64,000 nucleotides of DNA. It comes from Coptis chinensis (Eukaryota; Streptophyta; Magnoliopsida; Ranunculales; Ranunculaceae). A model generated the notes under the pieces. It did no database searches. It was given only the letters and a program-made list of their open reading frames with translations, and was not told where the DNA came from. Below, piece after piece: positions 10,634-22,578 of this stretch (the first letter of the stretch is position 1; every line of letters begins with the position of its first letter). The stretch covers positions 28,916,501-28,980,500 of the forward strand of contig CM027377.1 in assembly GCA_015680905.1 (NCBI GenBank). Reading direction: 5' to 3'. Both the position numbers and the translations under genes were made by a program.

Positions 10634-11019
10634 TCAACTAGAAATACGGAAAATCAGCTCTTCATTTCTTGCATTCTTCTTTTGGATCCCATTTTTCTTG
10701 TTGGCTGATACAATCTCATATGTCAGGTCAACCCTCAATTGTCTCGCGTCTTCTACCGTTATATCTTGCATAGCTTTTCCACATATTATAGCATTCACAA
10801 ACATAATGATGAATAATCCACAATCTGAACTGAAAATGCCAAAAAAGAAGTTTCAAATAAGAGATAAGAGATTAAAAAGACATTTAAGTTTGGGAAGTGA
10901 AGTTCTTACGATGCTCCTTGTTGTGGGCATGCTCCAACTTTGATATCTTTCATCAAATCCACATCTAGCAACCTTAGCTCCTGACGCCTACATCTAATAG
11001 ATTCCACCACCCTCTCTTG
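10634..11019 (-). pseudogene. Ulp1-like (C48) cysteine protease C-terminal exons
   Basis: Two minus-strand exons join cleanly. Exon 10910-11019 reads CRRQELRLLDVDLMKDIKVG then ACPQQGAS and ends at a GTAAGAAC donor. Exon 10634-10829 starts after TTTTCAG and reads SDCGLFIIMFVNAIICGKAM to a stop at 10634. PQQ (oxyanion Gln) and DCG (catalytic Cys) are the hallmarks of Ulp1/SENP peptidases, which cleave SUMO-like modifiers. The upstream His/Asp half was not found, so the gene is partial. Ulp1-like domains are often carried by plant Mutator-like and CACTA transposons; the surrounding palindromic repeats fit that better than a host Ulp1 gene. Confidence 0.65.
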
Positions 11020-11039
11020 CTGTATTCAATTGAACAAAA

Positions 11040-11400
11040 AAAAAATACCAAAACTATGTAAATGTATAAGAATGCAGAGTAACCACATACTACATCTTGA
11101 GAGATTTTGTAAATTTAGTCAGCAAATATAAGAATGCAGACTAACCACCGAACTACACATTCAACTTCAAGACTAAAACTACTATGCAAATATAAGAATG
11201 CAGAGTAACCCACGGACTACACATCCAACTTCAAGACTAAAACTACTACATGCAAATATAAGAATCTGAGTAACCATAGACTACATCTTCAGAGATTTTG
11301 TGAATTTAGTTTGCAAATATAAGAATCTTGGACTAACCACGGACTACCCATTCAACTTCATGAATTAAATTACATGGAAGATGCTTACCCATGCAAATGA
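11040..11400. repeat. Tandem repeats of about 70-80 bp
   Basis: Four to five diverged units share the phrases GCAAATATAAGAAT, GACTACA and TTCAACTTCA. They extend the repeat theme of 9870-10200. Confidence 0.55.
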
Positions 11401-11704
11401 TAGGAAATATAGAATATAGACACTTTGGTGGAAATATAAGAATCCAATTAGGAAACCACCACTTCCTTGGGGAGGTGGAAGAACCATTGCTAGCCTACTA
11501 GTGTCCACTAACAATCAATAATCTACCATAAAATGCAAATAAAGCTACTATGTAAGAGGTGGAAATAAATTTAAAAATGCACGTACAATTTTTAATTATT
11601 TATATTTTGTTACCATAAGGGTGAAAAGAATTTTAATTTTTTCAAAAGATTTGAGTAATCTTTTGTTGGGTCTCCCTCCTCCTCTCTCTCTCGCCGGGTA
11701 ATTC

Positions 11705-11732
11705 TCTTCTCTCTCTCTCTCTCTCTCTCTCT
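11705..11732. repeat. (CT)n microsatellite
   Basis: A nearly pure CT run, immediately followed by a T run. Confidence 0.9.
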
Positions 11733-11739
11733 TTTTTGA

Positions 11740-13460
11740 ATAAAAAAGAGAGTAAATAGAGTTTATGGTGGTGTCGGAAATAGAGAGTAAAAAGAGAGGG
11801 TTTATGGTGGTGTTATCTATTTTACTTGAAATAGAGAGAGTAAAAGGACTTCATAGTATTTCATTCCAAGACTTCTACAACAAACACATCCCCACTTTGA
11901 TTTACGCCCTTTTGAAAACTAAACTTGAAATTGTGGACTTCATAGTACCCCATGATCCGATGATCCCAAAAAAAAAGATGTCTTGTGATATTCTTCGTCC
12001 CCGCTTTGGTGGATATCTCTACTAGAAATTGGAGAGACGAAGGATGATGAAGAGCTCAAGACAAAGATATCTTGATGAATATTTTTTTGTGTATCTTCTC
12101 TTTGGTTCTTGTTTAAACAACGGTGAGTTCAAGTTTCTTTTCAACTTATTTCTTGATTTCATTGTCAAGTTGAACTTTTGAAGACTCTTAAGGCTCATAT
12201 TGTTCTTTTTATTGATTATCATTCTTATTTCCCAGAGATGTTTGTATTTTAATTCTGAACATAGTGGATTCGAGTTTTTCTTATCTTTGTAGCCTTACTA
12301 GTCTAAGACCTAAGTTATTGCTAGCCTACTTTTATGTCCACTAACATGAAAATGCAAATATATGATAAAGTTACTCTATCTAAGAACTTAAATTTAAGAA
12401 TGCATAGTAAAACTATTTTGACGCTAAATTTAAAAATACAAAGTTCCAAAATTTTTTTATTCTTTCTACAACATTCACTAGACTGAATTTGTTTCATTCA
12501 TTTATTTCCTGTGAAAATGGATTAAAGCTACTATGTAAATTTAAGAATGTACATAGTAAAACTATTAAGTGCATATTTTTAGCAAACATAAAGATTTAAA
12601 ATTGTGTTGGTCTTTGCTTATGTAATTATTCCATCCTATATTTGGGTATTCTATATGTCTATTTGCTTTGCAAACTATCACCACACATTACACAAACATG
12701 AAAAAATGTTTTTTTTTTTTTTGAAAGGCAAACACAATAAAATTAAGAAATAATCATATGTCTTGGTTCTTAAATACTATTTGCCCGTGGCATCTTTAAA
12801 ATAATCTTTTTTACATCCTCTTATTAACTAACTGTGGGAAAATATAAAATGCATAGTATAACTACTACACAAACATAAAATGCATAATGAAATTGCAAAA
12901 CTATGAAAACTAGAAAATACATAGTAAAATCACTAAACAAACGTGAATTGTGATTTACAAGCATATGAAAATTTATTTTTTCATACAAATTTATAGAAAT
13001 ATGATTAAAGGATGAAGATTCTCACCGGATTTGGTTTGTTCGCCGAAGTTTTTGGAGCAGTTATCTTCTCAATTTCATTTCCATCTCTTCTAGAACTTGA
13101 AAGTTTGATTTTTTTTTCCAGCTTTTTTCGAGATTGTAGAGTTCTTCATTTTCTCTTTTGTTGCTTTCATAGTTTTTGTTGGTGATTCAACCATTTATTT
13201 CTTTTGTTTTGCCATCTTAACTATGTGAATTTAGATTTGTAGGAGAAGAAATTTTAGATCTAAAAAGCTAAAGAGAAGGAAGAGAGAAAAATAGAAGGAT
13301 TCACATGTGTTCACGGGTCTAAGTAGGGGGTATTTTTGTCACTTATTATTTTAAAAAAAAAAAAGGTTTTGTGAGTGGTTAGGATTTGAGGGGGTTTTAA
13401 TGTACCGGTTTTTAAGCAAAGGAGATTAAACGCAATCTCTGGTTGTTTTTTATCATAGAG
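11740..13460. other. AT-rich spacer with scattered transposon-like repeats; no gene seen
   Basis: Phrases such as ACTATGTAAATTTAAGAATG, related to the 9870 palindromes, recur at about 12410, 12530 and 12850. No domain was recognised in any frame. Confidence 0.35.
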
Positions 13461-13465
13461 TTTGG

Positions 13466-13966
13466 TTGTTGGTTGTGGTATCAAGATGTAGCCATTTAGA
13501 TTTGCCAAAAGATCTTGTTAGCTTGTATCTTCACTATAGTTACTGGTTCCATAATCGAAAAATAGTGGAATGGGTCCTCTGCTCCTACATATCTTATCTC
13601 TTGGTGTATTGGTGCCTTGAGTGGTCTTGTTGGGCCACTACCGCGCCCGTTGTTGTGTATCTGGTGGGGCACTTTTCCTATAGAGGTGCTAATCCGACAC
13701 ATGTTCCAGTAATGAGACTTCTTCTTGGAGGATTGTGTTTCACAAATGGAAAGGTTTGTTGCTGTAGCAAAAGTGAAGAAATGGGCTTGGTGGTTGATAG
13801 TGGATCTTGGTTATGAAATTCAAGATTACATGGTTGCTGTCTTGGTTTTGTTTTTAATTGCTTTAATATTCCATGTGTATCTTGGTCTTGATATTTGTTT
13901 GTACAACCATAATATTCTCTATCAATAAAAAACAAATGTTTATTGAAAAAAAAAAAAAAAAAAATA
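13466..13966 (+). mobile_element. Poly(A)-tailed retroposed sequence (LINE 3' end or processed pseudogene)
   Basis: The segment ends with a polyadenylation-like AATAAAAAAC at about 13924 and an A-tract of about 19 at 13947-13965, the mark of target-primed retroposition. The two reading frames at 13466-13816 and 13725-13928 are rich in Leu, Val and Trp and match no domain I know. The 5' boundary and a target-site duplication were not identified. Confidence 0.45.
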
Positions 13967-14384
13967 GAAAGTATGAAACTAAATAAAATTAGTTGCACAA
14001 TCACAATATGATGTGATTCCTGAATCCTTTAGGCAATCAAATGTATTCAATCTTCCTGACATTGGCATTGTTTGAACCCCCCACCCCTAATGGAAAATAT
14101 TATGTTGACATTTAACCAGTGCCTCTCCCTTCTAGGCCTCTGTTATCTGAGGGTCGTCAACAGACACACTTATGGGTCTAGTCTTTAATTCTTTTACGGT
14201 GCAAATAATTTAGATAGTATGGGCTTTCCTAATGGGTTTTGCTTATTTTTTTGGCCTTTCGTAACAGAGTCTAATTATTGGACGGATCAGGATTATGGAA
14301 TGTTTCAACCACACAGCTTCTAAGCAGAAAGGTTTAGGATTACAACACCTAAGAGCACGCAAGCCTAAAATTAGATATTGTTAT

Positions 14385-14490
14385 TTAGAGCATCTATAAG
14401 TGGAGGCATCAATTGCTTATTGGCCTCCACCATTTGGAATTTCGGAATAAAGCATCTCTAGGTGGAGGCATCAACTGTCTAGCCGCATTC
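14385..14490. mobile_element. Left arm of Tourist/PIF-like MITE
   Basis: TSD TTA at 14385-14387, then the terminal repeat GAGCATCTATAAGTGGAGGC from 14388. Its inverted partner is at 39664-39691, followed by TTA. A second, direct copy of the end lies at about 14452-14475. The element is split by Copia-A. Confidence 0.55.
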
Positions 14491-14742
14491 TAATGACGTA
14501 CAAGCAATATCAACAGGTGGTAGTATCTCCTAAGTATTTGCAACAATATGATAGACATCAAACAGGTGGCAATCTCTCCCACTTCCTTGTAAAAACGTGA
14601 GAGATTTCTGTAACAACAAACTACATTGAGAGTATCCTTGGAAAGTGATATGTACAAGAGTTTATATATACTAGACTCAGCCAATGTAAATTCTATCCAA
14701 GTCAATCACAAATAAATCTTTCTCAGTTTATTGTTTTCTTTA
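14491..14742 (+). repeat. Copia-A 5' LTR
   Basis: About 250 bp, with TATA-like TTTATATATAC near 14660. Pairs with 38984-39220 (TCTCCTAAGTATTTGCAACA and CAAGTCAATCACAAATAAAT are shared). Confidence 0.85.
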
Positions 14743-14753
14743 TGGTATCAGAG
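14743..14753 (+). other. Copia-A primer-binding site (initiator tRNA-Met)
   Basis: TGGTATCAGAG directly follows the LTR and is the standard plant copia site complementary to the 3' end of initiator tRNA-Met. Confidence 0.9.
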
Positions 14754-14754
14754 T

Positions 14755-16790
14755 CTTCTAAACTCTAAAGAGTACGATCCATCAGAAAGAGAGATTGATG
14801 GTGTTGTAAACCCAGATCTGGTGGCATGGATATGCGCAATTAGGTTGGTTAAAGCTTGGATCATAGCTACCATCTCAGAAGAAGCACTTGGAACAGTTGT
14901 TTGCCTTACCACTTCGTGCAATGTTTGGAAGGCACTGTCTAGTGCTTACTTGCAAAATTCTCAGGCTCGTGAATTTGAATTACTTGTCAAACTGCAAGAG
15001 AAGAAGACGGATTCTACCTCACTGAATGACTACATCAAGGAGTTTAAGTCAACTTGTGATCGATTCAATGCCATAGGTAAACCAGTACCAAATCAGAATA
15101 AGGTATTTTGGATTTTAAATGGTCTAGGACCACGGTATGAATCCTTTTCCACTGCTATGCTTAATTTCATCAGAATAAGGTATTTTGGATTTTAAATGGT
15201 CTAGGGCCACGGTATGAATCCTTTTCCACTGTATGCTTAATTCCTTCTTATATTGATTTAATTCCATTGTTGCATAGTCATGAACTGAGCATGCAAATCT
15301 TGCACTTGCATTTGTTGGACAACGTTCTAGTTCACGCTATCAGAACAAGCGTGGTGGATATAATCCTTCGTTTACCTCAAGAGGACGAGGCTTCACTCAG
15401 TCTAGCTAACGTCCATCATATAACCAACGCAATTCTCAGCCAAACAATGCACCACCACAAATTGAACGTGCACCCACCAATGATGTTTACTGCCAGGTTT
15501 GCAAAAAGAGAGGTTATAACGCCCTTAAGTGCTGGTATCGCTTTGACAATAGCTATCAGGATGATCAAGTTCCTCAATCTCTAGCTGCACTTCATCTCAA
15601 TTCACCTACTGAAAGTGAATGGCTCCCAGATAGCGGGGCTACGACTCACATTACTGATGATCCAGGTATACTCTCTAATATAAAGCCATATATGGGATCC
15701 GACTCTATTATGGTGGGCAATGGTGAACAATTACCTATCACCCACACTGGACAAGCTAATATATTTTCAATGACTCGATTATCTCTAAATAATGTGCTTG
15801 TCGTTCCTGCCATGAAGAAAATTTTGATATCTATTTCTCAGCTTACATGCGATTATCCATGTTATGTTATATTTAATGATCATGGTTTTCTTATTAAAGA
15901 TCAAAAGACACATCAGATGATGGCATCAGGGAGTAAGAAAGCTGGATTGTATGTCCTAGAGAATGCCAGAGCCAAAGCTTTCTTCTCGAATCGGTGGATA
16001 CAAATACTTGGCATGGACGGCTAGGACATCCCCAACCTCGAGTTTTGAATTATCTGCAGCACAATAAATTCATTTCTGTTTATAAAAAGACTATTGGCCT
16101 CTGTAAGAGTTGTGCATTAAGCAAAAGCTCTAAGCTTCCATTTTTACCTTTAAGTAGCAGGGCATGTGTGCCAATTGCCAAGGGCACCTTTTTTTGTCTA
16201 ATCAAGGCTTTCGTTATTATGCTATCTTTATTTGTTGATGACTTCTCTCGTTTCTCATGGATTTAGCCCCTTAAAAATAAATCAGATTTCTACAAGATAT
16301 TCTTTCAATTTCAAGCTATGATTGAGAAACAATTTCAAAGAGAAATACAGGTGTTTCACTCAGATTATGGTGGAGAATTTTTGAAGCGTGAATTTATTGA
16401 TCACCTACTTCACAAAGGCTTCTTCATCAATTATCATGTCCTGGTACTCCTGAGCAAAACAGTGTGGCTGAAACAAAACACCGCTATGTGGTTGAACTAG
16501 GACTCGCAATGTTGCTGCATGCATCGATGCCTAAGAAATTTTAGGTGGAAGCCTTCCTCATATTCCTTATAAGCAGACTACCTTCACCGTCCCTTGGCAT
16601 GAACACACCTTACAATCTTCTCTACCAAAAACATTCTACTTATGACTTCTTACGCACCTTTGGTTGCCAATGCTATCCTTATCTCCAAAACTACACAAAA
16701 GATAAACTCGAACCTCTCCCACAGGGGGTATATATAACAAGACATGTTGTGTTCGATGAGAATACTTTTCCTTTCTAGCAATCTTCACCA
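14755..16790 (+). pseudogene. Copia-A gag, zinc knuckle, protease and integrase (N-terminal half of polyprotein)
   Basis: The gag segment (14755-15170) has the UBN2-like signature (ISEEALGTVVCLTTSCNVWK, SLNDYIKEFKSTCDRFNAIG). A frame change follows, then a zinc knuckle at about 15485-15535 (CQVCKKRGYNALKC) in which the expected His is Asn. The aspartic protease site is WLPDSGATTHIT (15619-15655). The integrase zinc region starts WHGRLGHPQPR (16003) and keeps CKSC. The integrase core keeps LFVDDFSRFSW and FHSDYGGEF but is interrupted by TAG at 16264. The last part, NTPYNLLYQKHSTYDFLRTF, runs to the Gypsy-A insertion at 16804. Several frameshifts make it non-functional. Confidence 0.85.
15092..15242 (+). 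repeat. Tandem duplication of about 76 bp in Copia-A gag
   Basis: Units 15092-15166 and 15169-15242 are nearly identical, beginning ATCAGAATAAGGTATTTTGG. The duplication occurs where the gag frame is lost. Confidence 0.85.
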
Positions 16791-17331
16791 ATTTCTACCT
16801 CTTTGATAAGAGCCTAAAACTGTAGTTTTAACCCCTTAATAATATTACATTTAGACTAATTATGTTTATAATAAATAAGAGTTAGTAGTATTTACGGTAC
16901 TTTTGTGTATTTCAGATCATGGAAATGTCACTTTTGTGTATTTCAGATCATGGAAATGTCACTTTTGCAAGAGAAAGGAGTGAAAATTGGTACTTTTGTG
17001 TATTTTAGATCATGGAAATGTCACTTTTGCAAGAGAAATGAGTGAAAATTGGTTTCTAAGAGAAAGCCTAAGTTTAAAGAAGAAAAAGCCTTTTTAAAGT
17101 CCAGTCAATAGAAATTCCACAGGCCGTATCTTTGGACTCAGATATCGGAATTGGGCCTATTATATGTCAAAACGACCGCCTCGGAAAGAGCTTTCTAATG
17201 CTTCATAACTTGATCCAAACAGAAGAGTAAAAGTGGATGAAAAGTTTGTTGAAGTAATTTCCAGCAGAGAAACCCTTTTTGGACTTAAGTAATTAGGTTT
17301 TGGGCTTAATTTAGTAGCCCAAAATATAGCT

Positions 17332-20300
17332 TGTCACACCCCTCAATTTCGGCGCACTGAAAAACAATATTTGTTCCTGACTCTTCGATTTTCGAGGTGT
17401 GATGCACTCTCAACTCTCAAAAACCCATAATCAGTTTAAATACGTGGATAATTAAAAACCAATAAAAATTTTCAAATAAACAAAAGTCCTCTTCATTTCC
17501 CAAGAACTCACAAATAGGATTAAATTACAAATCTTCTTTCAACCATCTTTAATTATAATTACAACTAAAAATACAAAACAATATTTGTCTTAACTAAAAT
17601 CTATTACACTTTAAGGGAAAACAAAACATATCCTGAATGCGACGCTAATACAAACCACAAGCAGCAACCAACCTTCTTTAACACTAATCCTGCCAAAACT
17701 TATCAACTATGTTCATTTAATGAACACACCCGATAAGTGAACATGCAAATCGGGTCAGCATTATAAACAATGCTGGTGTGAGTAGCCCTAAAATATAAAT
17801 TATACTTATACATATGTATACACAATCCATAAGGCATTTAGTTCCTCCACCGAGGCGCCTTAACTTCCAACGACTAATACAACATACCATACGCATAATA
17901 AATAAGGCCTGTAGTTCCTCCATTGAGGCGCCTTAGCTTCCCAACAATAATACAAAGACATTTAGTTCCTCCACCGAGGCGCCTTAGGTTCTAACTAAAC
18001 TAATAACCAGCCAAGCATAGTCTATACTTACCGCATTTCATGCTCAATTACAGAGTGGGTCGTCTCTGCACAAGTAATTAGTTTGACCCACTCTTATGCA
18101 AAACCATATACCATTATATATTTAAAGATATATCATTAACCAACATATTACCATAATTATATTATTTAAGGTTTTCTTTGCGTGTCCCTAAAATCACGTC
18201 GTATCTATGTCTTACCTAGTTTCCCTGGCTACCACAATCGCTTCCCAACGCCGAACAAGTACATCCACATGCCTCCCCTCACATAATGAACCACTCCGTG
18301 CGCAGCTACCCTAAGCGGGATATCGCATACCAGGTAACCTTCACACGAAAGCCATTATGTGAGTACTACCACTATTCAGCATAAAATATAGCGCCTCGCT
18401 CTAGTTTTGCAAACGGAATAATCAAGTCACTATTCGGCTACGCCGGGGGCCATTCAGATTCATCAAACGCCGTAAGGGCCAATCATATCACATACGCCTT
18501 CACATGGGCCAATCACATGAGTTGTGGTAGCTAGATTCTAGGATTTTCGCTTCGCAAATTATTCAGTGTCATACATTTATATCTCGAATAATTCTTGTTC
18601 TATCTCATGCCAAGATACTTAATTGTACCGAAGCTCTCGGCGTTTCGTTATAATACAATCCACATTATTACGCGTACCAATACTATTCATTCCACGATAT
18701 CCAAGTATCTCTATATCAAATCTTGAAACTTATTATTTCACGTGCAATCATATATTGCACTACACCATATGGAATATCTCAAGCCTTCATAAATACTACA
18801 ATTCATTTAAGTAGCAACTCATAAAAGTAATCAATCATGTAATGTATTCGTTCAATATATTTGTGTGAACTCAATTCACCATCAAAGCCCAATACTAAAG
18901 TCCGTATATAATTTAATTATCATAAAAACGTATATATCTAAGTCTTATAAGAATTTTCCTCTTGTTACGTGCCAATATTTATATGCTTTACACACTACTC
19001 ACGTCAAATCTCAAGTAGATAATGACAAACCAATTTATACATGCTTCCATAAAATTTTAGTATTTGCTTTGTCCATACAATTTACAACATAAAATGTAAA
19101 GACAATTAAATAGTCCACCGGCCCACAATCAAAACCCAAAAATCTAAATATTTAAAGACCCCATTTGGATCTATATTAAGTTATATGAACCGGCCCCAAC
19201 ACAAACTTAGAAACTGGCCCAAAGAAAACACTAGTTAGTTGTGGCCCAAGCCCAAAAGTCTAAAACCAACTTATTTATTCGACCCGACCCAATTGGGGAC
19301 ATAATGACCATCCCACATAAAATTAGAAACCGGCCCAAAGAATACATGAAATTTTGTCCCAAAGACTAAACTGAAAAGGCCCAAACAACTAACTTATTTC
19401 GGCCCAACCAAACAAAATAGAACTGGCCCAACCAAACCAAATAGAATCGGGCCCAAAGAACTAAACCAAACTGGTCCAAACTCAAAAGAAACTTGGCCCA
19501 AAACAACTTAAACTAATGTAGACTGGCCCAAGACTTAAACTAAAACTGGTCCAAAACTTAACTAAACTGGTCCAGCCCAACAACTAAAACTAAAGCCCAA
19601 AAATTGAAACCGGCCCAAACCAAATAGATTCCGCCCAAGGCCCAACCAGCCAAACAGTTGTCTCCCTCACCTCACCAGCGCCAGTAGCTCTAGCAGCTAT
19701 CCTCCACCAGCCACCATTGACCACCCACCGGCACTCTAACTAACCAAAACCACTCAGGAGGAAAAACCCAACCAAAAGACACTGAAAATTGGAAGTGAGA
19801 CTGGGTGCACTGGGTCGCGATCTCGGTCACCCAAACCAGCGCACCAGCTCAATCCCGCCACCATCGATTCTTCTCCTCCTCTACTCACTTCCTCATTCTA
19901 CCGGTTTTATCCCTCATGAAAAACCTTACCACTTTAATACACACAAAAACTCGATTCATTACCTCGATCCCCCTTCATCAAATCTAGACCTGGTTTCGTG
20001 CCACCATTAACACCGGACTCAAAGCTTCAATCCGCCCCACTGTCCAGCCCCCAATCAACCCTCAACAACCAATAACCAACCAAACAACAAAAAGGAGTTC
20101 AAATCATAACTGACGATTTCTTTATGACGCCATTACCGCCTTTCAAGCTCCAATGTTTCCATCCAATTTCAATCCCGACGTCCAACCAAAGACACCACAT
20201 ACAAAACATAATAAAAGTTCAAACAAAGATATAGGGACGACTTCTTTGTCTCGCATTTTATCAATAGCTGTAGACAAGTTTTCCGGAGACAGAGTTCTGG

Positions 20301-20759
20301 AGATAGAGTTGGTTCTTTAAACAATAATCAATATGGTAAACGTAGTTAACCCGAAATAACATGCCATACTAAAACAGAACCATAACACACCAAAATAGAA
20401 TCCTAATACAGTATGTGAACAGAAAAGAAATTGATGGTAACAAGAATTTTATAAAATAAAAATCCATAAAATATCTACTCACTTGTATTAAAAACTCCAC
20501 GAATCCCTCATCGTCCGAATCGTTGCGCTCCAATCTCTAGCAAGTGAGCCGCCTCCATTTTATTTTATTTTTATCTAAAAAACCCTATTCTCTGAAAAAA
20601 AATATTAATATATATATCTGGGTTTGAAACCTAAGCCCAACACAGACTCGAGCCTAGAAATCAGGCCCACGTATCCCAAATCCAATCCAACAAATTTTAA
20701 ATAAATAAATAAATTAATTAATTAATAAATAAATACGTATTTTAAATATAGGCGTTACA
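17332..20759. mobile_element. Solo LTR of a long-LTR gypsy (Tekay/Del-like) inside the Gypsy-A LTR
   Basis: The 3428 bp insert begins TGTCACACCCC and ends GGCGTTACA, that is TG...CA with short inverted ends. It is flanked by a perfect 5 bp TSD TAGCT (17327-17331 and 20760-20764). There is no coding capacity, primer site or second LTR, so it is a solo LTR left by recombination. The TGTCACACCCC start and length over 3 kb suggest a Tekay/Del chromovirus LTR, but this is a guess from the ends. It contains three TAGTTCCTCCACCGAGGCGC units at 17833-17992 and many GGCCCAA words at 19120-19640. Confidence 0.75.
17833..17992. repeat. Three GAGGCGCC-bearing repeats in the solo LTR
   Basis: Units at about 17833, 17904 and 17957 share TAGTTCCTCC, a 5-base variable part and GAGGCGCCTTA, spaced about 71 and 53 bp. 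Confidence 0.75.
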
Positions 20760-21609
20760 TAGCTCCAAAGCCCATGCACAAAATTGTAAACCTAGCCCTC
20801 TCCTATATAAAGAGGACTAAGGCGAAACTCTAAGGAACTCCTACCTCTTCTCTTTAGTTTAACCTAGTTTATGTTTTATTAGCCTAGCCACCATTAATAC
20901 AATTCAAGTTATTTTTAATACAAGTATTTCTTTAATTATGTCTTCTTCTTCTCATTATTTATTCCATGATAGTCTAATGAACCATAGCTAAGCTTCTATT
21001 AGAGGGGTTTGATTGAAGCTTTGAGGAAGACTTGATGTGTTAGTATAGAATAGTTGTATTAAAGAGCTTCAAGTCTAGGGTTTTCTATTTAGCAATAAGT
21101 AAAATAAACCTAGACTAGAGGGTAGTTCATTCACCGTAAGAATGTGTTTCAACTTCCTCTCATGCTAATTATTAGTTGGCTAGAGATACCATGAATAATT
21201 AGGGATAAAAAGACCTAACCTTTATGTTAAACCTTGTGTGAAAATATAAAGATTAGGGTTGCAACAAACTTTATACTATCATGTTAGGGATTAATCAAGG
21301 TGGATTTCAAATCTCCCTAATTCCTTCGTCATATTCACATCTTAATATTTACTTGTCCTAGTTTAATTTAAAATATATTCTATATTAGTTTTCACCACAT
21401 TATAATCATTACTCTCATGCTGTTTAATTGTTAATCATTAGTGGAATTAGTATTATCTAAGCAATTAGGAGTAGAACGAATTTTTACTCTAGTTTATTAC
21501 ATGATAATTGAGAGTAGAACTTTGATACAAAAAGAATGAAATTATACTTTACTTCTTCCTAGTATAATTAGCTAAGTAAGAGTAAAAAGTTAATTTCTAC
21601 TTTATCAAA

Positions 21610-21625
21610 TGGTGCCGCTGCCATC
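21610..21625 (+). other. Gypsy-A primer-binding site
   Basis: TGGTGCCGCTGCCATC begins two bases after the LTR. It resembles the tRNA-Asp-complementary site of Athila-like elements, with one T for C relative to Gypsy-C. Confidence 0.7.
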
Positions 21626-22323
21626 TTAGTTGCCTTTATAATTAAATTCTCTTAGTTTTTTCAATTTTACAAATAGCCCAATTCACCCACCCACCCTATT
21701 GTTCGAAAATGTTTGTGTTTCTGACTGTGTTTTCTGTTTCCTAAAAATAGGATTTTGCTGCTGGCCTCACGGGAAGTCTACTGGAAATTTTTGAAGCTGT
21801 ACACTCGGAGCGCGCACGCGCCCTGCCTTCTAGTAAGTTTTTTTTTTTTTTTTTTTTTCAGTTTTAAGGCCCAGCCCATTAAGAAATTGCGTGAAGTTTT
21901 GTTTCTAAATAAATTTACAGAGCGCGTACGAGCCCTTGTTACCTTATAATTGAGCACGCCCGCGCCCCTCTAAAGAAAGCTCGATTTACACAGGTTAGTT
22001 ATAGGTAATCTTTTCATTGGAAATAATTGTTGATTCAATGTTCCAAGCTTCTACGTAACACCGAGGTTCAGATAAAGACGTTATTCATAAGCGTAGCAAG
22101 GAGGCATTCAGGTTCTCCTTCTTTCACTCCTCGTACTCTCTTCTATGAGAGGAGTTTAATTCTAGTATATCAGGTTGTTGTTTGACTGCTGTCATGTTTC
22201 TTTTATATTGGACTTAGCTTTGCATGAGATTAAGGTATGGTAAGAGAAAACCATCTAACGTTATCTATTGTAAACGTCAATGCACATGCCTATCTAGAAT
22301 ATCACACACTACACCTACATCAA
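21626..22323 (+). other. Gypsy-A leader region
   Basis: Untranslated leader between primer site and gag, with a poly-T run at 21839-21859. No gene was seen. Confidence 0.5.
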
Positions 22324-22578
22324 TGGCTGAAGAAGCAGAGATTCCTCACTCTAATTTTTATAATGCCCTAAACGATGGCCCTAAGTCATGCATCGTTCTT
22401 GCAGACCCAGTGGGGGATTTCTGAATTCCCTCCAATATTTTTAATTTGTTACCCGTTTTCATGGTTTAAACCATGAAAAGCCTTATCAGCATATACGTAG
22501 GATAGAACAAGTTCTCACTATATTCCATCATCCTAACGTAGGTTCTGAACAAATTAAACTGAGGGTGTTTCCTTTAAT
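22324..22578 (+). pseudogene. Gypsy-A gag, N-terminal piece
   Basis: ATG at 22324 begins MAEEAEIPHSNFYNALNDG, and a TGA follows at 22422. After a one-base shift the reading continues HGLNHEKPYQHIRRIEQV to LRVFPLM at about 22578. The same residues occur in Gypsy-B and Gypsy-C gag. In Gypsy-C this is followed directly by TLADK, which here occurs only at about 23861, so gag has been split by the quinone oxidoreductase insert. Confidence 0.75.

Larger units (their letters stand above)
16804..21607 (+). repeat. Gypsy-A 5' LTR, interrupted by a solo LTR
   Basis: Matches 29296-30622 from both ends; homology breaks at 17331 and resumes at 20760. A promoter-like CCTATATAAAGAGG lies near 20803, as in the 3' LTR near 29818. 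Within 16899-17050 a block of about 31 bp starting ACTTTTGTGTATTT is repeated three times, whereas the 3' LTR has it once. Confidence 0.85.

Noticed and set aside
9870..13000. CRISPR-like array of palindromic repeats
   Set aside because: Repeats are diverged, irregularly spaced and AT-rich, in a plant nuclear context; they fit transposon subterminal repeats.
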